Numbered from the stretch's first letter, positions 34,652 through 47,442 are shown. The stretch: DNA of 64,000 bases from Leptobrachium leishanense (GCA_009667805.1 CM019075.1:12415738-12479737), one strand, 5' to 3'. Numbers and translations: made by a program. The notes: a model not told the origin generated them from the letters alone.

Positions 34652-37600
34652 ATGGCGTCCTCACAGCCTCTGTGGACATGGAAAGCTGTAGCCCAGGATG
34701 AGCTTTTCGCTTGTGCCTACCACACCTGTACCGTTATAAGGGACAAAATGTATATTTTTGGAGGAGTTAAAACTGACAACCCCAAAGATTCGCCACTGGG
34801 CCACTTGGTAACATTTGACCCCAAACACAAGGTGGTGTGGAGTTCATCTCATCAGGACGTCTTTAAACGGAGCCACCACGATGCACTAGAGCTGGGTGAC
34901 AGGTGGCTGTGTGTGGTGGGAGGGTGGGATGGCTCTCGAAGAGTATCCTCAGTTTTCACCTACGACACAGAGAAAGAAGAGTGGGCACTATGGGAGGAAG
35001 GCCCCACAAACAATCCACCTGTGGGACTCAGCAGCCACACATGCACCAAGATCTCGGACTACGAGGTTAGGGTCATCGGAAGGGAAGGAGGCTTACGAAT
35101 GCAAAGGCGTTATGCCAGTGTGTACACCCTGAGGGTCAATGCCAGCACCAGAAAGTACTGGTAAGCACTATGTTTATTTTGCAGCCATACAGGTTTTTAA
35201 AAAGGGCCTTTTTTTTATTATTTAGACACATTTTTAATAAATTATTATTGGTTTAAGCTCCTAATAGACTTTTTTTCCCCTCTACGGTGGAATTCAGAGG
35301 CTACTTTGGCACCTTTCATCAGCCTCCAATAACGGCTTCGGTGACTCCAATTTCGGGAAAAATTACGCTGAACATTCGATGTAGTGAATTCAACAAATTT
35401 TCTGTGACATGGAATCGCCAAATTGCAAAGCATCGAAATTGTGATCATCTTTGCTTTGTGAATAGACCCCTAAATGTTCCTTTTTGCATGGAGCTGGGAA
35501 ATGGTCACATAAAGAAATCCTCCTTTGTTTACAAACGTTAAGGCTGGGGTCAGACGAGCGTAGTGTTCACGTCCGTGATTGCGCCTAAAAGTACGTCTGT
35601 GATAGCATGACAGGAAGCCCATCGGAGCCCGTTACACAAAGTACGTCCGCACTGAACTGCGGACGCACAACGGCCGCGGCCCACGGACGCAAGGCAGGCA
35701 AGAACGTACAACCCCTAGAACGGCCGCACAAAGTGCGCTGAGTCCGCAACGTCCACATAGCTTTGTGTGTGAGTGATGGAACGTGGTCAGACGGACTGCA
35801 TTTATACGTCCAGTATTTTTCACGGACAAAATGGTTTTGCTTTTTATTTTATTTTCTCTCCTACATCCGTCAAAATATACATCAGTGATAAACGGACTGT
35901 GTGACGTACGACCGTGTGCACAGACGTACAGTTCGTAGAAATCACGCTCGTCTGACCCTAGCCTAAAGGCGTCCTGCAGTGTATAAAGAAACTTTTCATT
36001 AAAACAATTAACAGACCTATGCATCAAGTCCTGAGGAAACATGCGACATTCACCTCGATTTTGTCTCAACTCAGGGTCGTCGTCTTCTTTTGGGCTCCAG
36101 GCACCACTAAAGATTCGTATCCTGGACTAGAAACCGTTCCCAACCAGTGGGCTTTCCATAAGCGACCCGAATATGTTCAGGGTGATAGCATAGATTCATA
36201 GGCATAGGATAAATGGCAGAATGTATTTATTTGGAATTCACACGGTGTTATCACTCTGAATGTTTAAGAGAATATTAAAGAATACTGTAATGGCAAGTGA
36301 TGGGTCCTCTTTGACAGTCGCAGTCCTGCCTTTCAGTTACAAAGAAGAGGAGTCGCGGACAGCTTCTCGGTCAGGTCACGCCGCAGTCCTGCTGACGAGC
36401 AATTCCACATCTCCGAAAAAGAACGATTATTCCCTTTATGTCTTTGGAGGAAGAGAATCCTCTTCGTTTGATGTGGCAGGACATTGGAGCAAAGACAAAA
36501 TTCAGGTAGGTTTCAGGTGTAACGTAAATACCTGAAGTACAACCGGAAACCAAAATCAAGTATAATAGGTAATTTATTAGGTGTACAGAGGAAAGACTCC
36601 CTGTTGGATTGGACAGGCTGGTTGGGGGTTTGAAAAGACAGCAAAGACCAGGACTGACTTTCCAGTCGGGAGCAGTAAAGGCTACATGCAAGGAAAAGAA
36701 TGTAGCAGCTACCTGGAACAGCCTTCCAGTGGGAACAGTAATGGTAACAATGTAATTTAACAGACTCAGGAAAGGTATCCACGTGGGAGCTGTAAAGCCC
36801 AATATTTTTATACACTCGGTAATACGCACCAGGATTAGACTTCCAAATCAAGCAGTATAGGCTACACCAGTAAGGAATGATAGATGGATTCCAGTATTTT
36901 TGAGAGGTCGTAAAAAAAAGAGAATTTCTATTAAGTGTAAATGTGCAAAATGATTATGTATTCTTACATTTAAGCGACAAGTATGCAAAGAGAAATAATG
37001 TATAGTGTAACCAGACTTCATTCTGATAAAATCATCACACAGGTGAAGGCAGGAACCTGTCCAAAACTTACCGAGCAGCTGGCAAGGCTAGTGAACACAG
37101 CAGGCATCAGCCACGCAGCACCTAAAAGCCTAAAGCACCACTCCAACTCCATTGTCGGCCCGTTTGTGGTAGTTTTCGGTGGAGAGATTTTGAGTAAAAG
37201 CAGGGATGCAGTCAGCAATGACCTGTACATCTTTGACACACGTAAGTGCCAATCTACAGATAAATGTACATTTACATCAAGGCAAAACAGTGGCATGCAG
37301 ACTGATCAGAGAGGAAAACATGCAATGATGATGTTGGGTTTGGCATACTGGATAGCTGCAGTGATGGAATAAAGATTAGACGCACTTCGGTGATGACAAG
37401 GAATATGAGGGGGGGGGGAACAGGGTACAAGAAGATTGCACTAGAGCTCAGAGGTGTTTAAGAAGGGATGCTGACACGTATGAAGATAGAAAGATTTTAG
37501 AAGTAAAGTAAGAAATAAAAAACAAGGTGTATTTCTTTGAGAGTCTAGAAACAAATAACATTTACCCTAGGATGTTAGAGTGTACTAGTGGGAGGTCCAT

Positions 37601-37845
37601 GTATATTTACCATGACACGACTGTAAGGAGGTTTATAATAAATTGCCAGAATGTAATGCTTTCTTACTTTGTCTGAAGGCTGCTCTCCTCCATCATGGTC
37701 CCACTTTCCTAGTTCACATAATCGCCTCAAGAGAGTCGGCCACCGAACCTGCCTAATAAATGACCAACTCTACCTGGTTGGAGGATTTGGGGCAGATGGA
37801 AAGACTCCATGTTCAGAGATCTGCGTTCTGGACTTCTCGTCATGA
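34652..37845 (+). CDS. klhdc9: Kelch domain-containing protein 9
   Basis: Four coding exons read cleanly: 34652-35160, 36337-36505, 37043-37241 and 37679-37845 (stop TGA). Junction phases 2, 0 and 1 all agree, every intron is GT-AG, and the sum is 347 aa (human protein about 349). Kelch blades are visible as 'MYIFGGVK', 'WLCVVGGWDGSRRVSSVFTY', 'LYVFGG', 'VVVFGG...LYIFDT' and, at the C-terminus, 'INDQLYLVGGFGADGKT'. Kelch repeats form a beta-propeller used for protein binding; the mammalian protein is reported to bind cyclin A1 (also named KARCA1). The ATG follows an AG at 34640-34641 in a splice-acceptor-like context, so a 5' untranslated exon may lie upstream. It is followed by PFDN2 on the opposite strand. 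Intron 1 holds a Harbinger-type MITE and intron 2 a degenerate tandem repeat. Confidence 0.95.
35539..35966. mobile_element. Harbinger-type MITE in KLHDC9 intron 1
   Basis: TAA on both sides (35539-35541, 35964-35966); ends GGCTGGGGTCAGACGAGCG and CGCTCGTCTGACCCTAGCC, a near-perfect inverted pair. It is the best-preserved ends of the family in this window. Confidence 0.88.
36540..36870. repeat. Degenerate tandem repeat of about 60 bp in KLHDC9 intron 2
   Basis: Similar blocks recur about every 60 bp: 'ttccagtcgggagcagtaaaggctaca', 'cttccagtgggaacagtaatggtaaca', 'tccacgtgggagctgtaaag' and 'cttccaaatcaagcagtataggctaca'. Divergence is high, so the array is old. Confidence 0.65.
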
Positions 37846-37892
37846 TGAACACATCAAAATCCTGAGAAATTGTGTCTTCATTGCATCACGAA

Positions 37893-37898
37893 ATTAAA
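37893..37898 (+). terminator. Probable KLHDC9 polyadenylation signal (ATTAAA)
   Basis: ATTAAA lies 48 bp after the stop codon, the first such signal downstream; a very short 3' UTR would result. Not tested. Confidence 0.5.
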
Positions 37899-38275
37899 CA
37901 GACTAAAACTATAAGCAATCAAAATGGTTTTATTATGCACCATAAGTCCCCATTCAGGCACGTTGCAATACAGAAAAGTCCTGATGTGGATGGGATATTG
38001 CGGTATGCAAGATGAACAATGTAAGAGATAAAGGAGAGAAGGGAGAAAAAAAGGCACTAGACTATTATCAGACCTTATATAAATAGGTCAAGGACATAGG
38101 ATCATTTAAAGCACCTTAGTTTAAAGTTTCCACAGCATAGGGTACAGCAGGACCAAGCTCAAAGAAGCTATGCAGAAACCAACAATCGAATAACCGTAAG
38201 ATGCTCAACCGTGTCCAATCTGATGTCTTTAGGAGGGAGTGGAGTCATTGAATTTTGTCTGATCCCTCAGCATGT

Positions 38276-38850
38276 TTAAAGGGACACTACCACCAAAAAA
38301 AAATACAATATCCTTATTGTGTTTATTTGATGTTGCTGTTATCTTACATGTGTTTGTTTTTCTCTTGTAGGTTTAGTTAGGAAAATAGATTTCCCTCTTT
38401 ATGTGTCACTGGGTGCATCCATTGTGTTGTAAGCTTCCCCCACAATATCTTTCCATCACTTGCTCCTCACTGTGGTTTTGGTCATAGAATGGAGTGAATA
38501 GGTCAGTCACCATCTCACATCATTGTATTGTGTGGGATGTATTCAAAGGACATCACCAGGGGGAAGATGAGAAGGATTTTATGCTCCCTGTTTTATCACA
38601 TTGAGCTGCAATTTCTTATCTCGGCACCACAGCAGACCTCCTGCAGCCTTATCTAAACATTTCCTCTTTCACACATGGGTAAATATCCACAAAGTGGCAA
38701 AAAAAATAAAAAATTAAATACAATTACTTAAAATTAAAAACAGCAACATGTGTTTTAGAAGGCGGTTTATAATGTGTTTTAGAAGGTGTTTTTGTTTGTA
38801 ATGCACAAGTAATCTAGTTACAGCTTATGTAAGTGGTCGTGTCCCTTTAA
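38276..38850. mobile_element. TTAA-type (Kolobok-like) MITE
   Basis: TTAA on both sides (38276-38279, 38847-38850), with ends AGGGACACTACCACC and GTGGTCGTGTCCCT. It is in inverted orientation relative to the related element at 33120-34565, so KLHDC9 sits between inverted copies about 4-5 kb apart. Confidence 0.8.
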
Positions 38851-39720
38851 AATTATATTTCCAATATGGAAATGCAGTTTCATTAAAAGTAATTTGAAAT
38901 GTGTACTTCATATAGGGTGATCTGGCGCCTGGGATTTGTTGAGCCCTGATATAGGGTGACCGCTCTTGCATCGGTACAGTCAAAACCTTACCTAAAAGTC
39001 TGCCACTTTTTCAACCATTATGAATTAAAAAGCAATCCATGTGTAACACATGTCAAAAGTGCAGGAGAGTCAGAACTGTTGGTGGAATACAATTTTTTTT
39101 TATTGTTTGAAGCACTCTCCCTTGGTATCTTTTTATTGCAATTTTTAACAGTGGCTTGGAACACATACCATTTTCCTTCTAAATCAGATTTACAGGGTCC
39201 TTCCTGGCCTCAGTAGACCTCAACTGTCAGTAGTGTAAAGAAGAAAAAAAAAAAAACACTGATTATTAACCAAAATCTGCAGCTCATTCTGCTTAATAGG
39301 AACTGTTCACCTGTCTATTATAGCATCACTTGTGCCAAAAAACACATGGCATGTGAGAGAAAAAAAGGATTTGAGCACAGATCCCTCACTACATGGTTTC
39401 ATTATAAATCAACCTACATATAAAAAGGACTCCTAAGGGAAATTACCATTTAGCAAAGGAAATCTAAGACAAATGTATATATTCACTAACAAAAACAGGC
39501 TCTCCTGTGCTGTATACATGGTTTTACTGCTACGGGAGAAAAAAAAAAACATATCCGATCACATTTTAATTATGTGACCTGATTGGGTCTCCAGTAAGCA
39601 CAGCTTTTGATAACACGCTGGAGTAGAAATCATTTGTGCGAAGAAGATTAAAAGCAACAGAACATTAATATGCAAGAGACAAAACCTTGGATCTGCACTC
39701 CCACATTATGAGTGAAAGAA
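38851..39720. other. Intergenic sequence between KLHDC9 and PFDN2 3' ends
   Basis: AT-rich, no exon or bounded repeat recognised. Confidence 0.35.
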
Positions 39721-39727
39721 AAATAAA

Positions 39728-39733
39728 TTTATT
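39728..39733 (-). terminator. Probable PFDN2 polyadenylation signal (AATAAA)
   Basis: The plus strand reads tttatt 433 bp beyond the PFDN2 stop, giving AATAAA on the gene strand. It defines a 3' UTR of plausible length. Confidence 0.45.
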
Positions 39734-40165
39734 TAAACAAGAACAATGTTACATAGGATGATAAACCATGTGAGTGCTGTGCCCCCCCCTGAAACACATT
39801 TGCCTGGGAGCTCACAACCCCAGTACTTGAAGGTTGCAAGCCCCACACCTTTGCAGGAGAGAAAACAAATATATGTGTAGAAAAGGAAAGGCTGGCTTGT
39901 GAATATTTTTAAAAATCAAGGAAAACCTTAAAATAGGACCAGGTTGCCGTCATCGAGGACTGGAAAGAGAAACGTCAATGATTTAGAACAGAGGACTTGC
40001 TGCTTTAAGAATGTAACAGAGGGGCCATTGCATAAAGCCGGTAGGGAGGACCTGCTTCAGAAAAATAACAGAACTCACTGGACGAGTTCAAAGTTTGTAG
40101 ACAAGAAATGTGATCCGGGCATTGAGGAGAGGGGTATCAGTGCAAGGTTGAGAGGGTTCTTGGCA

Positions 40166-43100
40166 TCAAGACACCAAAACACCAGCAGAACTTGGTTTGG
40201 CACCAGAGCCATCCCCGCTATCCTTGGGAGGCTGCTTGGACTCGTCTTCCCCCATGATGCGTATGTTGTGCTTCTCACGGAATTCGTTCAGTTCTTTCCC
40301 CTTTGCCTGCAGTTGCGTGTTTAACGTTTCAATGATTTTGTTTATCTGTAACATGGTTTAAAAATGATGAGGTTAGCTCGTCACAGACTGAAAAAGCAGA
40401 CAAAGAGGTACTTTTGCTCTGTCTCTGAAAGCAGCACTTCCTGCCCCTGCTGGAAACAAGAGAATCCCACAGATCTACATTCGGCACTAAATGACAGAAT
40501 TTAGTGACTAATATGAAGCAGCTTCTCAACACGCCAGGTAACCTGGTCAAACGTCAAAACATGCAAAAGCACACAACACAAAACAAAAGATAAAACAAAG
40601 GCATAGCATTCAAAATGGTCAACATCCTCTGAGGATGTTGCATAGAGGAAAAAAAATAGAAATTGTCCAGGTAGCACAAGACTGCTGTCTTAAAAGAAAA
40701 ATAGGTGGTTAAATCACCAGTGAGCTTAATTTCCTATGCCTGTGCACAACTTCAGTGCAGGCTTTCGCTGTCAAAAAGCACAAGTACCAGAGAAAAAAAA
40801 TACATATGAAATGTATTATTTATAGGGAGCGCACACCCAAAAGGGATAAACAACAACAATAGGGATATATAAAAAACAACTTATCTTATACGTGTCAGCA
40901 AGGGATGGTAAATTCACAGGCTGAAATGTTGTCCTACGCGTATCCTAAAAAAGATAAATAACCTAATCGCGTAGTACAGTATGATATACAAAATTGATAT
41001 TGTAGAACAAGTGATCAAACTCACAAAGATGGAGCCTCAAGTGGCTCGTAGTAGTTCGCCTACAGGTCTCTTTATAGGGGGACCTCGCCCAATGTATAGA
41101 TATACTTAAATGTTCTTTCAGCGGTGAGAAAACACCTCAAAAGAAAAGATATGCCGCTATGGGGCATTAACGTTAAACCATTTAAGTGTCAATATCGACA
41201 GTGTTACACTCACGTGGTTTAGAGCATCTTAGGTTGGTGGCTCTGTATATATAGCATATGAACCTCTTCACTTCTTAGAGGGGGTCCTTCCTCAGTCATA
41301 TAGTAGAAACATAGAAAAATGTCGGCAGATAAGAACCTTTCGGCCCATCTAGTCGCCCAATTACATGGATACTTTACCTGGATTTATCTTTTGTTTAGGA
41401 TAGCCTTATGCCTATCCCATGCCTGCTTAAATTCAATTACTGTTTTGGCCTCTACCACTTCAACTGGAAGACTGTTCCATGTATCCACCACCCTCTCAGT
41501 AAAATAATGCTTTCTGATGTTACTTTTAAACCTTTGCCCCTCTAATCTAAGACTATGTCCTCTTGTTTTGCTACTTTGTTTCCTTTTAAATATACTCCCT
41601 TCCTCTACCTTGTGGATTCCCTTTACGTATTTAAATGTTTCTATCATATCTCCTCTGTCTCGTCTTTTTTCCAAGCTGTACATGTTAAGATCATTAAGCC
41701 TTTCCTGGTAACTTTTCTCCTTCAAGCCGTACACCATTTTAGTAGCCCTTCTCTGAACTCTCTCCAAGTTGTCTATATCCTTCTGGAGATACGGTCTCCA
41801 GTACTGCACACAGTACTCCAAGTGAGGTCTCACTAGTGCTCTGTACAGTGGCATGAGCACTTCCCTTTTCCTACTGCTAATACCTCTCCCTACACAACCA
41901 AGCATTCTGCCAGCATTGCCAAGCATTCTGCCAGCATTTCCTGCTGCTCTATTACATTGACTACTTACCCTTAGATCCTCTGAAATAATAACCCCTAAAT
42001 CCCTAGTAGAGATGGTTAGCCAAAGATGAGATGTTCCTATTAATACAGGGTCATAATGGGTATTTTCTCACCGCTGAAAGAACATCTAAGGATATCTATA
42101 CATTGGGAGAGGTCCCCCTATAAAGAGACCTGCAGGAGAACTACTACGAGCCACTTGAGGCTCCATCTTTGTGAGTTTGATCACTCGTTCTACAATATCA
42201 ATTTTGTATATCATACTGTACTACGCGATTAGGTTATTTATCTTTTTTAGGATAAGTGTAGGACAACATTTCAGCCTGTGAATTTACCATCCCTTGCTGA
42301 CACGTACAAGAAGTTGTTTTTTATATATCCCTATTGTTGTTATTTATCCCTTTTGGGTGTGCGCTCCCTATAAATATACATTTCATATGTATTTTTTCTC
42401 TGGTTCCAAATCTGAGGTGTAGGGTACACCCTTAATAGGTGAGCAGCCAACGATATATTACTATCATTTGTAGATTGAACGTTTTGTTCTGTATCCAAAA
42501 AGCACAAGTAGTTATTCAAAGCACCATTTTGGCAGCAATGTTCACCATAGCAGCACACTGTATAAAAAAACAATAAAATTAACGTTGTTAAAATACAGTG
42601 AACTTCAGTAACCCAGAGAATAGAAGTTCAGCAAACAAGTGGTACGTCATGTTATGCTTCTGTAAAATGAGTAAATTGTCACTATTGTGCAGTGTTGCAC
42701 CATAGACTGCAACCCTAGGGGATATATTTTAATGACTGAATGGTGATCTCCAAAAGAAACAATGGCAAAAACAATGCTAGACATGAAGGTGAATTCTACA
42801 GTGAGTGACTTGGACAGATTCTACAATGGAGGAAACCCCATTGAAGACTGCTCTTAACAACCTCAGCAGAATGGTGAAAACAGCTGTGAAGTTCCCTAAA
42901 TCGTGAAGTCATCACAGTTGATCCAAAGTTTGCCAAACAAAATCCACTTACCTTTCAATCAATGAATGGTTGTTAGTGAATAAACCCTCTAGTTTTAGGG
43001 AAGCCCATACTAACCGCTCCATCGGAAATTAAAAGGGATACTCTAGGCAACATGACCACCTAAGCTATTTTAGGTGGTCATGATGCCCGGAGTATGCCGC

Positions 43101-43428
43101 CCTCTGTCTCCTCTCGGCAGTTCAGCAGAAAAATCTGAAAACAGCTGAGAGAGGCGGAGGAGTTTACTCCGCCCTCCCAGCTGTCAGTCAGCAGAGCGGG
43201 AATCATATTTCTCGCTTCTGCCGGCATTTGCCGAGTAGGAGACGTCATCGCGCTTTCAGTGCGATGACGTCTCCAACTCGCCGCAGTAGCTGGCGGCAGC
43301 GGCTGAGTGTTGCGCGCATCACTAATCCTCAGAGGGAGCTGGGAGGAAGGCTGCCGATTGGCTGGCTTACGTGAGACGCGCGCTTCTCACGTAAACCAGA
43401 AGCAAGGACGGGAGCAGAGGGAGGTGAG

Positions 43429-43467
<39 letters not shown>

Positions 43468-46400
43468 GGAAACAAGAGGATTTTAGGGTAAGTATTACAG
43501 TTACACAAAAAAAAAAAATTTTAGTAAGGGAATAGGGATAGATTAGGATAAAAAAACGGGGGGGGGGGGGATTTTTGAGTAGAGTGTTCCTTTAAGTACA
43601 ATCCAAAGTACTCCCCATTTAGACAACTGGTACGCCCACCGACTTGCACTTAATCTCTTACCTTCCTGCTGTTTCACAATCAAAATTTAGAAAGAGACGC
43701 CCCCCCTCTTTCTGTAATGATGTGTTTTATAAAGTCATGATGTTAACAGTTGCAGCCCCACAAAGAATTCAATGCTTTACACAGTAAACAGCTTTTTATA
43801 TTTTACAGCATGCAATTTGTTTGCCAAGAATAATTCATAAAGTATTACGGTACCTGCTCTTTGTTATTTTCCAAAGCTGGCAAGACTTCTTTGACCGTGC
43901 GCTCTACAAGGACACCACCAACTAAACGGAAGCACTTTCTGCTCTGATCCACGTCTTTAAGGGTATCGATAACCAACCTACAAGCAGAGACAAGATGGAA
44001 AAAAACACCTTTAATAATTTTCTCTCCGTTTTCTGGAACATATACTTAGAGGTGAACATTTTGACTTTAAATCCTGACTGGAGCGCACGAGAATAAAATA
44101 AAAATAGCACTTGCTGAAAATGGGGCAGAGAAACAAATAAAAGCATGTGTATGGTCCAACTGCGTCTTATATTGAAAAGGAGACACCAAGTCACAAAGGT
44201 GACGTTTCATTGTGAAAAGAGCCCGGTGGACCCGAAACATAGCCATTGGTGTCTCATTTTCAAGAGACACGATTGTGCATATATGTGCCAGACCAATATC
44301 TATGGCACTTTGATGGTTCCTGAAGTGGCGAAACACACATCAAGCGCGTGCCTACATAATACATTTTGCATTTGACAAATACAGCAATCCTATAGGATAC
44401 ATTATAAAACTACACACGACATACTACTCCTATTTTAGGGTATACATGGTCCCATTAAAAAAGGAGATGGTTGAGAGATATATATATACATACTGCACTA
44501 TTTAAAGAACCAGTATAGTGATTATCCTACCATTTGATATACTGTATATATCTCCTACTCAGACTTGGGATGTTTTACATTAGGTCCCAGTGTTGTTTTT
44601 ACACGTCTATGTGGATGAGTGAATATAAGTGTTTTTTGTTACAATGTTGTTTTTAAAGGTCATTATTTAAAAAGCGCCAGCATATTCCGCAGCGCTGTAG
44701 AATGGGCACAATATAGACAGGGTTACAATACCATGAACAACATTTTGACAAACCAGCACAGGAGGAAACGAGGGCGCTATTCCCGTGGGAACTTACAATC
44801 TAAAGATTTAGTTTTAATAATCATACCCTGAAAAGAGTGCTGGTCACTGAAAAAATGCAGTGAGCAGGCAGAGGTCACACAGATTTTCTTTCATGTATTG
44901 CCGTTTCTTTGAGAGCCTGACCGGTCACACGCCTCTCAAAACATTTTGCCATGCTCATGCAGAACACAGCCATTTCACAATTTACTAGGGACTGTAAGAA
45001 TGGGGTCACCGAGCGAGCCCCACAGTACGCTGCTTAACCAGATAGTATTCTTTACGCAAAGTAAACCGGTTTGTGCTGCTCATCATTGCCAATATGTCAG
45101 CTGATGCAGAGATCACTTACGCGTGCTCATTCATCTCCATTTCAAGCTCTGATGCCTTGGACGCCAGGCTCCGTTGCTCCTGCCGCATGCGGTTAAATCC
45201 CGCCACGACCTGGTAAAGGAAAGTAAGCCATGAAACATGGAGGAAGTATCGATTTATTCACTGTTGGCAAAACCAATACATAGCAATTTTTTGCAATCAA
45301 TACAAGAGCACCGTTTTGGCTGAAGTACAGGTTGCACGTCGATCCATCGCAATTCTGAAAACCTGAGGTTTTTGGACTCTTTGGTCACAGTGATTGCCTT
45401 TCTGCCGACCCTGGAAGGATGTGCTTTCATTCCTCCTGGCGGTACAGTGTGTTCCCTAGTGCCATCGAAGGGTGCGCTAGGTCACGCTGTGCAGCGCCAG
45501 CGAGTGCCATGCTTATGTGGCTCTGTATGACCTTATTGCATTGCTGCAATATGTGCCTCATGGCTCCTCTGCTGCATCTCCTCTCTCCAGATTTGGAACC
45601 CTGGCCGGATTCTAAAAACCCAGAATATTCCACCATCCAAATGCTTGCGGCCCTGAGCAATTCAGATAAAGGATACTCTACCTGTACCATTTTGCGAGAA
45701 GGCAAGCTAATCCCTTCCATGTCAGCATAAAGCTGAGCAGCACCGCTACATCTTGGCCGGCTTACACTCCGTGGCAGTCGCAACATTGACGATACCATGG
45801 GCACTATCCCTAGTATAGGGCTGTGTTGTGTCAGGGCCTCTATACTGGTGATACCAGGGGGCATTAAGGCACACACAACCCTGACTGAAAGACACACGCG
45901 GTGCCATTTTGTGCCTCCTGTTATATTTGACTTTACATGCATGATGCCATGTCATTGCTCAGCCACCATGACTTAACATTGTGTTTCATCACCAGGGATA
46001 TAGAACGGTAAACGAAAAGTTATAATTTAGCATTAGGCAGGGCCACGGCTGTCTGGTATGCTACGGTGCCATTCTGTGGTGGTAAAAGCACTAATAATAG
46101 TGGAGCCTGAGGTAATAATGTCATGGTGGCCCCGCTACCACTAATGGACTGTACGTCAGAAGTATTGTGCGTCAGGAAGTGCATTAAGTGTCGCTCGTTA
46201 GCCATGACTGATTAAGTGAGGTAAAATTTGTTCAAGCTGTGGTCTCTATCCAGGACCAACGAAACATGAGGTATAATGTCGCATCAGGGTGGGGGTCTCT
46301 CCATGACTGAACCTGAGGTATAATGTCGTGACAGGGCGGGGGTCTCTCCATGACTGAACCTGAGGTATAATGTCGCGACAGGGCGGGGGTCTCAACATGA

Positions 46401-47442
46401 CTGAACCTGAGGTATAATGTCGTGACAGGGCGGGGGTCTCTCCATGACTGAACCTGAGGTATAATGTCGTGACAGGGCGGGGGTCTCTCCATGACTGAAC
46501 CTGAGGTATAATGTCGTGACAGGGCGGGGGTCTCTCCATGACTGAACCTGAGGTATAATGTCGCGAAAGGGCGGGGGTCTCCCCATGGCTGAACCTGAGG
46601 TATAATGTCACATCAGGGTGGGGGTCTCTCCATGACTGAACCTGAGGTATAAGGTCGTGACAGGGCGGTGGTCTCTCCATGACTGAATCTGAGGTATAAT
46701 GTCGTGACAGGGCGGGGGTCTCACCATGACTGAACCTGAGGTATAATGTCGTGACAGGGCGGGGGTCTCTCCATGGCTGAACCTGAGGTATAATGTTGCG
46801 ACAGGGCGGGGGTCTCCCCATTTGATGAATCTGAGGTTAATATGTCGTGACAGGGCGGGGGTCTCTCCATGGCAGAACCTGAGGTATAATGTCGTGGCAG
46901 GTAGGGGGCGGGTCTCTCCACATGGCTGAATCTGAGGTATAATGTATCGTGACAGGGCGGGGGTCTCCCCATGGCCTGAACATGAGGTATAATGTCGTGA
47001 CAGGGCGGGGGTCTCTCCATGGCAGAACCTGAGGTATAATGTTGTGACAGGGCGGGGGTCTCTCCATGGCAGAACCTGAGGTATAATGTTGTGTTCCTAT
47101 GACTATATAACTAAGGGACAAAGCAGGCGTTGCTGATTTGCATAATTCGCAGGGCCTTGTGGGATATGAAGCCAGGCACAGACAATCGTATTCCTCGAGG
47201 AGGGGGATCTGCACTACCTCGCGGGCATGTGGAACCGTTGTTTTTTTGGGTGTGTTCCCGGCGGCCCCTGCGCCGGATTCCTGTCACGAACGCTCAAGCA
47301 GCGCGCGCGGCAGCACCGGCACAACAACCTTCTGTGCGGGTATGCTGTGACACTCTGTGTACGTCGGTATACGGTGCGCTATAGGCCGGGTTTGCCCGGT
47401 TACCTGCTCTGCGGCCATCTGTTTCGCCGTTGCAGAAGCCAT
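40166..47442 (-). CDS. pfdn2: Prefoldin subunit 2
   Basis: Coding exons in gene order: 47404-47442, 45121-45209, 43854-43977, 40166-40345 (stop TGA). All introns are GT-AG; junction phases 0, 2 and 0 agree, giving 143 aa (human about 154 aa, also four exons). The protein begins 'MASATAKQMAAEQ', then 'VVAGFNRMRQEQRSLASKAS', 'LVIDTLKDVDQSRKCFRLVG', 'GVLVERTVKEVLPALENNKE' and ends 'GAKPSSAGVLVS', very close to mammalian PFDN2. It is a beta-type prefoldin: two coiled-coil helices flank a beta hairpin. The hexameric prefoldin complex hands unfolded actin and tubulin to the CCT chaperonin, and PFDN2 also occurs in R2TP/PAQosome assemblies. The N-terminus before the first helix is shorter than in mammals. 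The introns are loaded with repeats (47-bp array in intron 1; foldback, CR1 and a TTAA element in intron 3). The 5' end faces NIT1. Confidence 0.96.
40772..42510. mobile_element. Foldback element with 15-bp target duplication, in PFDN2 intron 3
   Basis: CAAAAAGCACAAGTA is present at 40772-40786 and 42496-42510. Inside, a left arm (40787 to about 41115) is the reverse complement of a right arm (about 42061-42406), for example 'agggagcgcacaccca' against 'tgggtgtgcgctccct'. A further 90 bp tail exists only on the right. A CR1 fragment sits in the loop. A long target duplication with inverted arms and a one-sided tail suggests target-primed insertion, as in Penelope-like elements. It shares 'gcgctccctat' and 'gggtacaccc'-type blocks with 60440-62790. 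Confidence 0.75.
41308..42010 (-). mobile_element. CR1 fragment (second family) inside the foldback
   Basis: The minus-strand frame 41384-41926 carries 'LMPLYRALVRPHLEYCVQYW', 'LERVQRRATKMVYGLKEKSY', 'SLEKRRDRGDMIETFKYVKG' and 'WNSLPVEVVEAK', the CR1 C-terminus. The 3' end is 'ttctatgtttct'. It differs from the CR1 family at 23821, which has a 'taactatg' tail. The same family is found at 48754-50690. Confidence 0.9.
43028..43596. mobile_element. TTAA-type MITE in PFDN2 intron 3
   Basis: TTAA precedes AAGGGATACTCTAGG (left) and follows TAGAGTGTTCCT (right), an inverted pair. The interior contains a short perfect-looking hairpin ('ggagacgtcatcgcgc' against 'gcgatgacgtctcc') and a 33-A tract (about 43431-43463). 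Confidence 0.7.
44640..44815. repeat. Dispersed 'agcgccagcatattccgcagc' repeat
   Basis: 'aaaaagcgccagcatattccgcagcgctgtagaat' followed by 'gggaacttacaatctaaag' matches the arrangement at 22285-22432. It lies in PFDN2 intron 2. Confidence 0.6.
45210..46230. other. PFDN2 intron 1, proximal part
   Basis: A 171-codon minus-strand open frame (45427-45942) has no domain I recognise and lies wholly inside the intron. Probably a decayed repeat or chance. Confidence 0.3.
46240..47095. repeat. 47-bp minisatellite in PFDN2 intron 1 (about 18 units)
   Basis: The unit is 'ctgaacctgaggtataatgt' + 'cgtgacagggcgggggtctc' + 'tccatga'. It is quite homogeneous towards 46300-46550 and more varied, with small insertions, near 46830-46990. 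The array starts about 310 bp from the splice donor of exon 1. Long minus-strand frames here are repeat by-products. Confidence 0.95.

Noticed and set aside
45427..45942. 171-codon minus-strand frame as a possible nested gene
   Set aside because: Inside PFDN2 intron 1, no recognisable domain, no supporting signals.
46246..47020. Minus-strand repeat protein within PFDN2 intron 1
   Set aside because: Created by the 47-bp minisatellite; frames shift between units.
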